64,000 bases of DNA, taken from assembly GCA_020633555.1 (NCBI GenBank), contig JACKDL010000010.1:1-64000 (forward strand). The letters are read 5' to 3'. The notes below the pieces were generated by a model. The model was not told the DNA's origin. It did not search any database and saw nothing but the letters and a program-made list of their open reading frames with translations. Positions 28,651-36,815 of the stretch are shown here, in pieces. This DNA comes from Myxococcales bacterium (lineage in GTDB: Bacteria > Myxococcota_A > Bradymonadia > UBA7976 > UBA1532). The position numbers and the translations under genes were made by a program. Each line of letters begins with the position of its first letter. Within the stretch, counting starts at the first letter, position 1.

Positions 28651-31600
28651 CAGTGAATCGCCGAGGTGCTGGGGGTGCCCAGGTCCCACCCGTTGCGGTA
28701 GGTGGCCTGGAACTGGGCGTCGCCCGTGCCGCACCAGCTATCGCGCCGGCTGCGGGGCACCGAGGTCCAGGTGTGGGGGTCGCAGTCGAAGCCCAGGCCC
28801 GCCACGGCGAAGCCCTCGCCGCGGAAGCTGAACTGCCCGTCGTTGTAGTCGGCCAGGGCCGTCAGGCTGCCCCGCAGCGCGGCGATGCACAGGGCCTCGC
28901 CCCACAGGCTGCCGCCCACCAGGCCGCCCACCCGGGGGCCCTGGAGCACCCAGGCGCCCGCGTCGGCGCCCACGCCCACGGTCAGCGCGCAGCCGTTGTT
29001 CCACACGGGGATGCTGGCGGAGCCGCGGGCGTAGGCCCCCACGAAGGGCCCGCTCAGCTCCAGGAACGAAGCCACCTGCGGATCCAGCAGCTCGATGATG
29101 GCCGGGTCACAGGTGCGCCCCGCCAGGAAGGCCGCCTCGATCTGCGTGCCGCTGAAGCGCGCGCCGCCGGTGGCCCCCACGTACGTCTCCTCGGCGCCGG
29201 CGCCCACCGCCAGACCCAGGTCGAACAGCTCGAAGGTCTTGAAGTCGATGACGCCCACCGTCTCGATGGCGCCCAGGATGCCGATGGGCGCCAGGCCCAG
29301 GTTCGGCAGGTCGCGCAGGGTGAAGCCCAGGGTCACCCGCTTCAGGGTCAGGTCGCTGCCCGACACGGTGAGCGGCAGGTCGTAGCCCGAGATCAGCGCG
29401 TCGATGTAGCCCGCCGCCGCCGTGCCCTCGACGCAGTTCGCGCCCTTGCCGTTGGCGGTCCAGCGGCTGATGTCCAGCGCCGCCTTGTAGGTGGTGGAGT
29501 CGTCGGCGCCGTCGCCCTTCATGGTCCACTCGGCGCCCACGTGCAGCAGCTCGAGCTGGTTGCCGCGGATGGTGGCCAGGCCGTCCACCTTGGCCGACGA
29601 GATGGGGATCGCCTTCAGCACCGAGTTCGCCGCAGCCAGGGCCTCCTCGATGGCCGACTCCAGCCGCGCCAGCGCCGCCTGCAGCAGCTCGTTGACGGTG
29701 TCGAACAGCCGGTTGCCCAGCACATCCAGCCGCCCCAGCACGGTGGTCAGTGCGGTGTGCACCGCCTCGTCCACCGCCCGCGCGGCCTCGCTGCCCATGA
29801 TGGCCGTCACCAGCCGCTCCACCAGCTCGTCCTCGGTGGGGAACGAGAGCTGCCGGTTGAGCTGCGCCAGCGCCTGGTTGGGGATGGCCACCAGCTCGGC
29901 GATGAAGCCCTCGAAGCTCTCGATGACGAGCTGCTCGAACAGGTTCACGAAGCTCATGGCCTGCCCGCCCACGTCGGGCGCGTACCAGATGAACAGCGGC
30001 GAGATGACCCGGAAGCGGGTCTGCAGGTTCACCTGCAGGATCTGCACGTTGGGCACATCGAGCCGGGCCGGCAGCTCGCCGTTGATGAGCGCCTCGGTGT
30101 CGTCGATGAGCTCGCGCAGCGTCCCGCGGATCACCGCCAGGTAGCCGCGGGTGCGATCCACGAAGGTGCGGGCGCGATCCGAGGCCCCGGCGAGCTGGTC
30201 GCGCAGCGTCTGCAGCGCGCCGGCAGCGTCCAGGGCGGCCACGGCGTCGCGCACGGCTTGCAGCTCGGCGCGGTGCTCGCTCAAGGTGTCCTGCAGCAGC
30301 GGGCACACCACGCCGAACTCGGCTGTCACGTCATCCACCGCGGCGTCGAACTGGTCGGCCACCTCTTCCGCCTTGGCCCGGATCTCGGCCTCGGCGCGCT
30401 GCACCGTGCTCTGGTTCACCCCCACCAGGCTGGCCACCGCCACCGCCACCTGCACCACCTGGTTGCCCTGGATGGCGTTGATGGCCTGGGCCACCGCGTC
30501 GCGGGCCTCGTCGAAGGCCGCCATGAACAGGTGCTCGTTGGGCAGGTTGGGCGCGCACTCGGCCAGGCGCAGGCCGCTGCCGGGGTCCAGCAGCAGCAGC
30601 GCGGCGTCCAGGGCCGCCAGGGCCTGCTGGGCCCGCTGCTGGCCCTGCTGCAGGGTGCCGTCGAGCTGCCCCGCCAGCGCCACCAGCCGCTGATCCACGG
30701 CGTCCAGGCCCTGGTCGAGCTGGTCGAAGGCGTTGAGCGTGTCGCGCAGTCGGTCCAGGTTCACCTGCAGGCCCTGCAGGGTCTGCGCGGGGATGCCCAC
30801 GTTGGCCTGGATGGCCACCCGCGCCTCCAACACCAGGCCCGGCCAGGTCAGGTAGAACTGCTGCATGTGCTGGTCGATGAACTGGCGCAGGGGATCCAGC
30901 AGCCGCTGCACCTGCCGGCGCACCTCGGACACGCCGATCTGGCCCACCTGGGCGGGCAGCGCCTGGAGCTGCCGGATGGCCCGGGCGAGCTGCCCGTACA
31001 CCGGCCGCACCAGCGCGTCGATGCCCGCGCGGACCTGCTGCTCCAGGAAGGCGTTGAAGCCGCTGCCGGTGATGCGCCGGGTCAGGCTCAGGTAGTGGCG
31101 CACGGTGTTCACCACCGGCCCGATCCACGGCCCGTTGCCGGGCAGGAACCGGGCCAGGAAGGCGTCGGCGCGGGCCACGCTCTCGGGGTCGTTCAGGTCC
31201 AGGTGCAGGTCCACGTCGGTCTGCAGCACCTTGTCGAAGTCGGCGCTGGCCCCGAACACCACGGTGGTGGTGTTGGGCGTGATGCGCTGGGTGCCCGCGT
31301 AGGCCCGCATGACCACCAGATCGAAGTCGCGCCGGGGCAGCCCCACGAGCTGCGGCGGCTGCCCGCCCGCGGCCCGCCCCAGGGCGAAGCGCACGGGCAG
31401 ATCCAGCTCGAAGGGGGTGGAGCCCCAGCGGTAATGGGCCCGCAGCGCCTGCGGCTCGACCTCCAGGCGCTCGGCCACCGCCGCCAGCGCGCCCGTGGCC
31501 CAGTTGGCGGGCAGCGCGTCGGGGCGGGCCACCAGGGTCTGGGCGGGCCCCGCGGCGCCGTTCTCGAAGCGGAAGGCCGCCCGCGGCGCGTCCCAGAAGG

Positions 31601-34151
31601 GCAGCGGCAGCCGACCGGTCATGGCGAACCAGCCCTCGTCCAGGCCGCCCTGGGCCGGCGCCAGCTCGATGGCCTCGTCCAGCCGCACGCGGAAGGCCTC
31701 GCCGCCGCGGCGGTCGAAGGCGTTGGCGGTGCGCCCGCCCACCGTGGCGTCCGTGGCACTGCCGTCGGGCGCCCAGCGGGCGCTCAGGTCCAGCTTCTCG
31801 TCCAGGGCCTGCACCTGCACGGTGCCGTCGGTGAACAGCGCCCGCGGGCCGGCGAAGCACTGCCCCTCGCCCTCGGGCGGCACGAAGCTGAAGCTGCCCA
31901 CCTCGTAGGGCGCCTTCCAGGCCCGCAGCCGCTGGTCGCAGTTCACGGGGGGATCGGCCCGGCAGTCGCTGGGCACCATCTGCCCCGATCCGATCTGGCC
32001 GCTGCACTCCAGGGTCAGCGCGGTGAAGGCCACCCCGAAGTCGGCCCGGCCCTCCACCCGCACCTGGCCGTCGATCCACGAGTACGGGTCCACCCGGTTG
32101 CTCACCTGGCGGAAGCCGAAGCGATCGAAGGCGAAGGCGTAGCCGTACACGTCGGCCAGGGGCGGCTGATCGGTGTTGAACACGCCGGTGACGCCCCCGG
32201 GCCGCAGCACATACTTGGTGCCCGGGTTGGCGTCCACGGCGGTGAACAGGGGCTGCTCGGGGCCGCCGAAGCCCACCTGGGTCTGCGTGCCCGCCAGGCT
32301 CGCCCCCAGGCCCTCCTGGGGCTGGCCCTGGCCGTCGCGGTAGATCTGCGGCCCCGCCGTCAAGCCGGCCATGAAGTGGTTGCCCCGGGCCCGCTGCGCG
32401 CTGCCCAGGGGGTACACCGCGCCGGGTCGGGGCGCGTCGGCCTCGCCCACCTCGGCGGCCCAGGCGCCCTGCAGCCAGGCCGCCACGTCCCCCGTCGCGC
32501 CGGTGCCCGTCGCCCGGAACCCCGGCGCCACGAACACCAGGGGCCGCCCGTGATCCTGGTCGCGCTCGAAGGTGCGCCGGCCGCCGGCGTCGCCGCCCCA
32601 GCGCACCCGGTCCGACACCTCGGGGTCCAGCACCACCCGCGCCATGACCGTGCCGTCCCCGTCCTGCAGCAGCGGCCCCTGGCTGTCCGCCGCGTGAGCC
32701 TGCCGGTTGCCCGAGGCCTCGGCGCAGCTCGGGCAGTCCTCGCGCTGGGCGAAGGCGACCCGGGTGCCGTCTCCGCTGGCCACCGCCCCACGCACCAGGC
32801 CGCTGGCCTGAACCTGAAGCGCCTGGCCCTGCCAGGTCACCTCGACCCGGGGAAAGTGCAGCCCCGTCGACGCCGCGCCGACCTGCACCGTGGTGGTGAT
32901 CCCGTCGGGCCCCACCTGCGCCACGCCCGGGCCGCCGCCCACCCGGGTGAACCGGGCGTCGTTGCTCCAAAGGCGCGTGGTGCGCCCCCGCGGATCCTGC
33001 GGATCGCGCACCCGGTCCAGGTGCGACCAGGCCCGATCCCACGAGAACGTCACCTGATCCGGGTCGATCTGCAGGGCCGCCATGCGCAGCGAGAAGGGCA
33101 GCTCCCCCGGGTTCACCCACAGGGGCTGCGAGGGGCGCAGCCGGATGCTGGCAAAGTCGGCAATGGGCGCGGGGTTGGGGGCGATGAAGACGCCCGGCAG
33201 GCCCGCCGGCCGCGGCCGCTCCGCCACGCCCACCAGCTCCTGGGCGTGGGTGGTGGTGTTGGCCGCGGCCACGCCCACCAGCGCGGGCGTGAAGCCCTGC
33301 CCACCCAGCGCACCCGCCATGCGCACCGTCACGCCGCCGATCTCGGCGCTCGCCACCGCGGCTGCCGGGGGGCCGACCGCCGCCGCCAGGTCGTAGTCCA
33401 CGCCGTTGCCGCCCAGCGCCCAGTCCATGCACAGCCCGGCGCTCAGGGTGCCCGACCAGGGGCCCCCGGCCGCGGGCGCCCAGATCAGGCCCGCCGCCTC
33501 GGGATCCACCCGCACGTCAGCGTCCGGGCAGGCGCCGGCCGGGCCGATGCCGCTGGGATCCACATAGGTCACCGTGACCGCACCCAAGGTCCCCTGCCCG
33601 CTCACCGGCCGGAAGCTGCCGCCCGCCTCGATGAAGGCGGTGTTGTTGAGCAGCGCCGCCCGGTCCCGCCCCTCGTCGATGGCGCGATCGGGGTCCACCA
33701 CCACCTGCACCATCCAGGTGTCGCCCTGGTGCGCACTGGCCCACGCCCGCAGTGGCCCGTCCGAGAACGGCACCTGGAAGCGCGCGCTGGGCGCAGGGCG
33801 GGGGTTGCGCGGGTCGGGGACCAGGGCGTCCCAGCGCACCGAGAGCCGGGCCACGGCCACGGCGCCGAGCACCACCACGTTGCCCTGCAGATCGCGGCCG
33901 CGGCTGCCCACCTGCAGCTCCACCGTCACCGCCGGCGCCCGCCCGTCACCCGCCCACTCGGGCGCGGTGACGTAGCCATCCACCGTCAGCAGCGCGTCGC
34001 TGTCGGGCAGGGCCAGGGGCGCCTCGGTCATGCGGGACGACACGCGCGTCACCGCCAGATCGTGGGCGACCTGGGCCTGGGCCCCGCCGGCCCACAGGGC
34101 GACCGCCGCGAGCGCCCAGAGGGCGGCCCGCATTCGCTGTGGTGCTGTCAT
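28650..34151 (-). CDS. Giant exported protein with a long helical stalk
   Basis: 1833 aa from ATG 34151, preceded by GAGGCAGTCA. The signal peptide ends near WAGGAQA. Residues about 20-1000 are beta-rich, with scattered Cys. About 1010-1515 is a long amphipathic helical region (QLARAIRQLQALPAQVGQIG, VQRLLDPLRQFIDQHMQQF, QQGQQRAQQALAALDAALLL) typical of a coiled stalk or apolipoprotein-like sheath. The final 300 residues return to Gly-rich beta strands (AVGAGAEETYVGATGGARFS, GVGADAGAWVLQGPRVGG-type), reminiscent of outer-membrane strands. First gene of the TGATG-coupled operon. No homologue is recognised; a surface fibre, adhesin or lipid-transport structure are all possible. Confidence 0.85.
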   Translation of the reverse strand: MTAPQRMRAALWALAAVALWAGGAQAQVAHDLAVTRVSSRMTEAPLALPDSDALLTVDGYVTAPEWAGDGRAPAVTVELQVGSRGRDLQGNVVVLGAVAVARLSVRWDALVPDPRNPRPAPSARFQVPFSDGPLRAWASAHQGDTWMVQVVVDPDRAIDEGRDRAALLNNTAFIEAGGSFRPVSGQGTLGAVTVTYVDPSGIGPAGACPDADVRVDPEAAGLIWAPAAGGPWSGTLSAGLCMDWALGGNGVDYDLAAAVGPPAAAVASAEIGGVTVRMAGALGGQGFTPALVGVAAANTTTHAQELVGVAERPRPAGLPGVFIAPNPAPIADFASIRLRPSQPLWVNPGELPFSLRMAALQIDPDQVTFSWDRAWSHLDRVRDPQDPRGRTTRLWSNDARFTRVGGGPGVAQVGPDGITTTVQVGAASTGLHFPRVEVTWQGQALQVQASGLVRGAVASGDGTRVAFAQREDCPSCAEASGNRQAHAADSQGPLLQDGDGTVMARVVLDPEVSDRVRWGGDAGGRRTFERDQDHGRPLVFVAPGFRATGTGATGDVAAWLQGAWAAEVGEADAPRPGAVYPLGSAQRARGNHFMAGLTAGPQIYRDGQGQPQEGLGASLAGTQTQVGFGGPEQPLFTAVDANPGTKYVLRPGGVTGVFNTDQPPLADVYGYAFAFDRFGFRQVSNRVDPYSWIDGQVRVEGRADFGVAFTALTLECSGQIGSGQMVPSDCRADPPVNCDQRLRAWKAPYEVGSFSFVPPEGEGQCFAGPRALFTDGTVQVQALDEKLDLSARWAPDGSATDATVGGRTANAFDRRGGEAFRVRLDEAIELAPAQGGLDEGWFAMTGRLPLPFWDAPRAAFRFENGAAGPAQTLVARPDALPANWATGALAAVAERLEVEPQALRAHYRWGSTPFELDLPVRFALGRAAGGQPPQLVGLPRRDFDLVVMRAYAGTQRITPNTTTVVFGASADFDKVLQTDVDLHLDLNDPESVARADAFLARFLPGNGPWIGPVVNTVRHYLSLTRRITGSGFNAFLEQQVRAGIDALVRPVYGQLARAIRQLQALPAQVGQIGVSEVRRQVQRLLDPLRQFIDQHMQQFYLTWPGLVLEARVAIQANVGIPAQTLQGLQVNLDRLRDTLNAFDQLDQGLDAVDQRLVALAGQLDGTLQQGQQRAQQALAALDAALLLLDPGSGLRLAECAPNLPNEHLFMAAFDEARDAVAQAINAIQGNQVVQVAVAVASLVGVNQSTVQRAEAEIRAKAEEVADQFDAAVDDVTAEFGVVCPLLQDTLSEHRAELQAVRDAVAALDAAGALQTLRDQLAGASDRARTFVDRTRGYLAVIRGTLRELIDDTEALINGELPARLDVPNVQILQVNLQTRFRVISPLFIWYAPDVGGQAMSFVNLFEQLVIESFEGFIAELVAIPNQALAQLNRQLSFPTEDELVERLVTAIMGSEAARAVDEAVHTALTTVLGRLDVLGNRLFDTVNELLQAALARLESAIEEALAAANSVLKAIPISSAKVDGLATIRGNQLELLHVGAEWTMKGDGADDSTTYKAALDISRWTANGKGANCVEGTAAAGYIDALISGYDLPLTVSGSDLTLKRVTLGFTLRDLPNLGLAPIGILGAIETVGVIDFKTFELFDLGLAVGAGAEETYVGATGGARFSGTQIEAAFLAGRTCDPAIIELLDPQVASFLELSGPFVGAYARGSASIPVWNNGCALTVGVGADAGAWVLQGPRVGGLVGGSLWGEALCIAALRGSLTALADYNDGQFSFRGEGFAVAGLGFDCDPHTWTSVPRSRRDSWCGTGDAQFQATYRNGWDLGTPSTSAIH

Positions 34152-34233
34152 TGACTGCCTCGAACCCTCGGAACGCGCCGACCTTAGCGGGGCCCTCGGG
34201 GGCCGCCAAGGCCTTGCAGCGACGTCGGAAAGT

Positions 34234-35037
34234 TCAAGGTGCGGGCGGAACCCCGCAGACAAAGGGGCGCTGCCCACCGCAGGGACGGTCGTCCCATTCG
34301 GTCTCACGGTTGCGGGAGGTCATGATGAGGCCGCAGTCCTCACCACCGCCCCCATTGTTGGGCTCGCCGCTGTCCCAGTGTTGGTAGGCCACCGGGATCC
34401 CGTCGAGCCACACCCACTGCCCCTCGTTCTGCCGGTCGTTCACGCCAATCCAGGTATCCCCGAAGCCGCGGCTGCGCATCTCGCCGTAGATGACGGCGTC
34501 TTGGGCGGCGTCCTGAACGACCACCAGGTCGTAGCCGGCCTGCTGGCAGGCCACCCGGGCGTCCGGCCAGGTGCGCTGATCGGCGCAGAACAACAGCGAC
34601 GTTTGCTGGAAGGCCACCCGCGGGCACGGGCAGGGCGCGTCCTCGTCCACCTGCCCGTCGCAGTCGTCGTCGACGCCGTTGCATGTCTCGAGGGGGCACA
34701 TGTCGGGCGCCAGATCAGGCACGGCCTGATCCACCGCCTGGTCGCGCACCGACTGGTCGGCGGGCGACCCCCCATCGGCCAGGCCCACGTCGAACCGCAT
34801 GGTCGCGTCGGGGACCGCCGCGTCAGCCATGGGGATGACCCGCGCGTCGATGGCTTGCACCGCCGCGTCGATGCCGCCGCCGGGGGGCGGGCTCGGGGGC
34901 CGGGCGTCCACGCCCCCGCCCTGGCTGGGCAGGCCCACGCCGGGCCCGGGCCCGGCCTCGGGCACCTCGACGATCTCGGCGCAGCCGACCGCGGCCGCAC
35001 CCACCCCCACCCACCCCAGCCACAGCAAGACGCGCAT
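34234..35037 (-). CDS. Lipoprotein with MopE-type motif and C-type lectin domain
   Basis: 267 aa. The signal ends at AAAVGC and an Asp/Ala/Pro linker follows to about residue 110. CNGVDDDCDGQVDED matches the putative metal-binding motif seen in MopE-like proteins. Residues about 135-265 form a C-type lectin domain: FCADQRTWPDARVACQQAG, WIGVNDRQNEGQWVWLDG, the calcium/mannose motif EPN in DSGEPNNGGGGEDC, WDD in place of WND, and the closing PFVCGV. A calcium-dependent sugar-binding surface protein is likely. It ends 82 nt upstream of the giant operon on the same strand. Confidence 0.9.
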   Translation of the reverse strand: MRVLLWLGWVGVGAAAVGCAEIVEVPEAGPGPGVGLPSQGGGVDARPPSPPPGGGIDAAVQAIDARVIPMADAAVPDATMRFDVGLADGGSPADQSVRDQAVDQAVPDLAPDMCPLETCNGVDDDCDGQVDEDAPCPCPRVAFQQTSLLFCADQRTWPDARVACQQAGYDLVVVQDAAQDAVIYGEMRSRGFGDTWIGVNDRQNEGQWVWLDGIPVAYQHWDSGEPNNGGGGEDCGLIMTSRNRETEWDDRPCGGQRPFVCGVPPAP

Positions 35038-35077
35038 GCGCTCAGCCTGACACGGGCCCGCGGGTCGATACCACGGC

Positions 35078-36661
35078 TCAGTCGTCGAAGAAGTCCGACA
35101 GCAGCTTGCGGAACAGCCCTCCAGGCTTCGCGGGGTCGACGATCTTCACCTCGACCCCCCCGAAGAGGGCGAGCCCGGTCACCCGGATCACCGGCGTGGG
35201 CACCCCGTCGGGGGGCGGCAGCGCCTTGTGCCCACCCTGCGTGAAGCCCCCGAAGATCCCCACGCCGTCCACCACCACCGGCACGTGGTGCGGCACCTTG
35301 ATCTCCACCCCACCGAACATCGCCACCGCGTGGATGCGCGTCTCGCCGGGCGGCAGCTCCACCTGGGTGAAGTCCAGATCGATGCCCCCGAACAGCGCGA
35401 AGCACTTCGTCTCGGGTGCCGGCTGCCAGCCGCCCTTGCGCTCGGCGCCGCCGAAGATGCCCACCAGCCATTTGCGCTTCGCGGGCGACGCCCCCCGGGC
35501 GGGCAGGCCCGGCTTCGCGGTCACCGCCGGCACGGGGTGCTCCGCGGCCAGCCCCGGCAGGTCGCTGAACAGGGCGTCCAAGGCGTCGGGGTGCTCGGCC
35601 AAGGCCACCGCCCGCGCGCGCCGCTCGAACTCCCCCGGCGCGATCTGGCTGCGCTGGAAGTGCTGGTCCAGGCGCGACAGGGCCGCCTCGCGGGCCGCCT
35701 CCAGGTCTGCCGACGCCATCGGCCCCGCGGGCCCCACCGTCGGCGGCGCCGGCAGCGGGTGCTGCGCCCACCACCCGCGGGCGTCCGCCTGGCTCCAGCG
35801 GGGCCCCGGCACCGCCTCCAGCGCATCGGCCAACGCCAGCGCGTCCCCGAACCGGGCCCCGGGATCCTTCGCCAGCAGGCGCTGGACGATGGCCTCCAGC
35901 GCCGGCGGGATGGGCTGCCCCGCCCGCGCCCCCACGGCGCCGGGCGCGTCGTTCAGGTGGGCCATGAGCAGCTTCACCGTGCTGCCGCGCCCCGGGAACA
36001 CCAGCTCGCCGGTCAGGAGCCACCAGGCCACGCACCCCAGCGCGTACAGATCGGCGCGGGCGTCGAGCGGGCCGTGGTTGATGGCCTCGGGCGCCATGAA
36101 GGCCGGCGAGCCCGGCAGGCTGCGGGCCTCGGTGAGCTGGCTGGTGAGCTGGGCGTCATCGTCGGGCGCCGTGGGCTTCACCAGCCCGAAATCCAGCACC
36201 TTCAGCACGTCGTGCTCGATGCCCAGGGTGCTGGCGAACAGGTTCGCGGGCTTGATGTCGCGGTGCAGCAGGCCCGCCGCGTGGGCCTCGGCCAGGCTGG
36301 TGCAGGCGTGGCGCAGGAAGTGCACCGCCCGGGCGGGCGACACCGGCCCGTGACGCTCCACAAGTGTTTTCAGATCAAGGCCTTCCAGCAGCTCCATGGC
36401 GTACCAGAAGTCGCCCTCGGGCGTGGTGCCGAAGTCGAAGACCTCGACGGTGTGGGGGGAGCGGAGCTTGCTGGTGGCCCGCGCCTCACGCTCGAAGCGC
36501 CGGGTGACCACCGTGGGATCCCCGGCGGCGCCCAGGGCCGCCGGCCGCACCAGCTTCACCGCCGCGGGCCGATCCAGGCGCACGTGCCGCGCCCGCCAGA
36601 CCTCGCCCATGCCCCCCTGCCCCAGGGGGGCCAACAGGGCATAGTTGCCCACCTGTCGCAT
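35078..36661 (-). CDS. Ser/Thr protein kinase fused to DUF1707-like and LiaF-like domains
   Basis: 527 aa with CAGGAGGCACC before ATG 36661. The Hanks kinase domain (about 7-275) is complete: glycine loop GQGGMGEV, AVKLV (Lys about 35), catalytic HRDIKPAN, DFG in LKVLDFGLVK, and the activation end SPAFMAPEA. No membrane helix is seen, so it is cytosolic. About 320-365, LDQHFQRSQIAPGEFERRA ... ALFSDLP resembles DUF1707/SHOCT-like. About 395-515 repeats of FGG followed by strands (VGIFGGAERK, FALFGGIDLDF, AMFGGVEIKVP, LALFGGVEVKI) match the LiaF-type C-terminal solenoid. LiaF-like domains belong to cell-envelope stress sensing. No PASTA repeats. Confidence 0.9.
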   Translation of the reverse strand: MRQVGNYALLAPLGQGGMGEVWRARHVRLDRPAAVKLVRPAALGAAGDPTVVTRRFEREARATSKLRSPHTVEVFDFGTTPEGDFWYAMELLEGLDLKTLVERHGPVSPARAVHFLRHACTSLAEAHAAGLLHRDIKPANLFASTLGIEHDVLKVLDFGLVKPTAPDDDAQLTSQLTEARSLPGSPAFMAPEAINHGPLDARADLYALGCVAWWLLTGELVFPGRGSTVKLLMAHLNDAPGAVGARAGQPIPPALEAIVQRLLAKDPGARFGDALALADALEAVPGPRWSQADARGWWAQHPLPAPPTVGPAGPMASADLEAAREAALSRLDQHFQRSQIAPGEFERRARAVALAEHPDALDALFSDLPGLAAEHPVPAVTAKPGLPARGASPAKRKWLVGIFGGAERKGGWQPAPETKCFALFGGIDLDFTQVELPPGETRIHAVAMFGGVEIKVPHHVPVVVDGVGIFGGFTQGGHKALPPPDGVPTPVIRVTGLALFGGVEVKIVDPAKPGGLFRKLLSDFFDD

Positions 36662-36815
36662 GGTGCCTCCTGCGCTCGGCGATGGCATACCGCGCGCCGT
36701 GCGCCACGCCAAGGTGCTTCGCGCGGGCGTCCGGCAGACGGCGCAGGACTTTGACTTGCTTTCCGCCCCGCCTCCCGAGGACCTTGCGCCCGATCTCGGG
36801 CCCTCGCCCGAACCA

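Noticed and set aside
28653..34154. 1833-aa open frame on the + strand opposite the giant protein, and similar long + frames at 391-1998, 1844-4789, 8703-11474, 21143-25318 and 45384-48509
   Set aside because: They mirror real genes on the other strand, are rich in His/Arg/Gly/Ala with no domain or signal peptide, and result from the lack of stop codons in GC-rich antisense frames.
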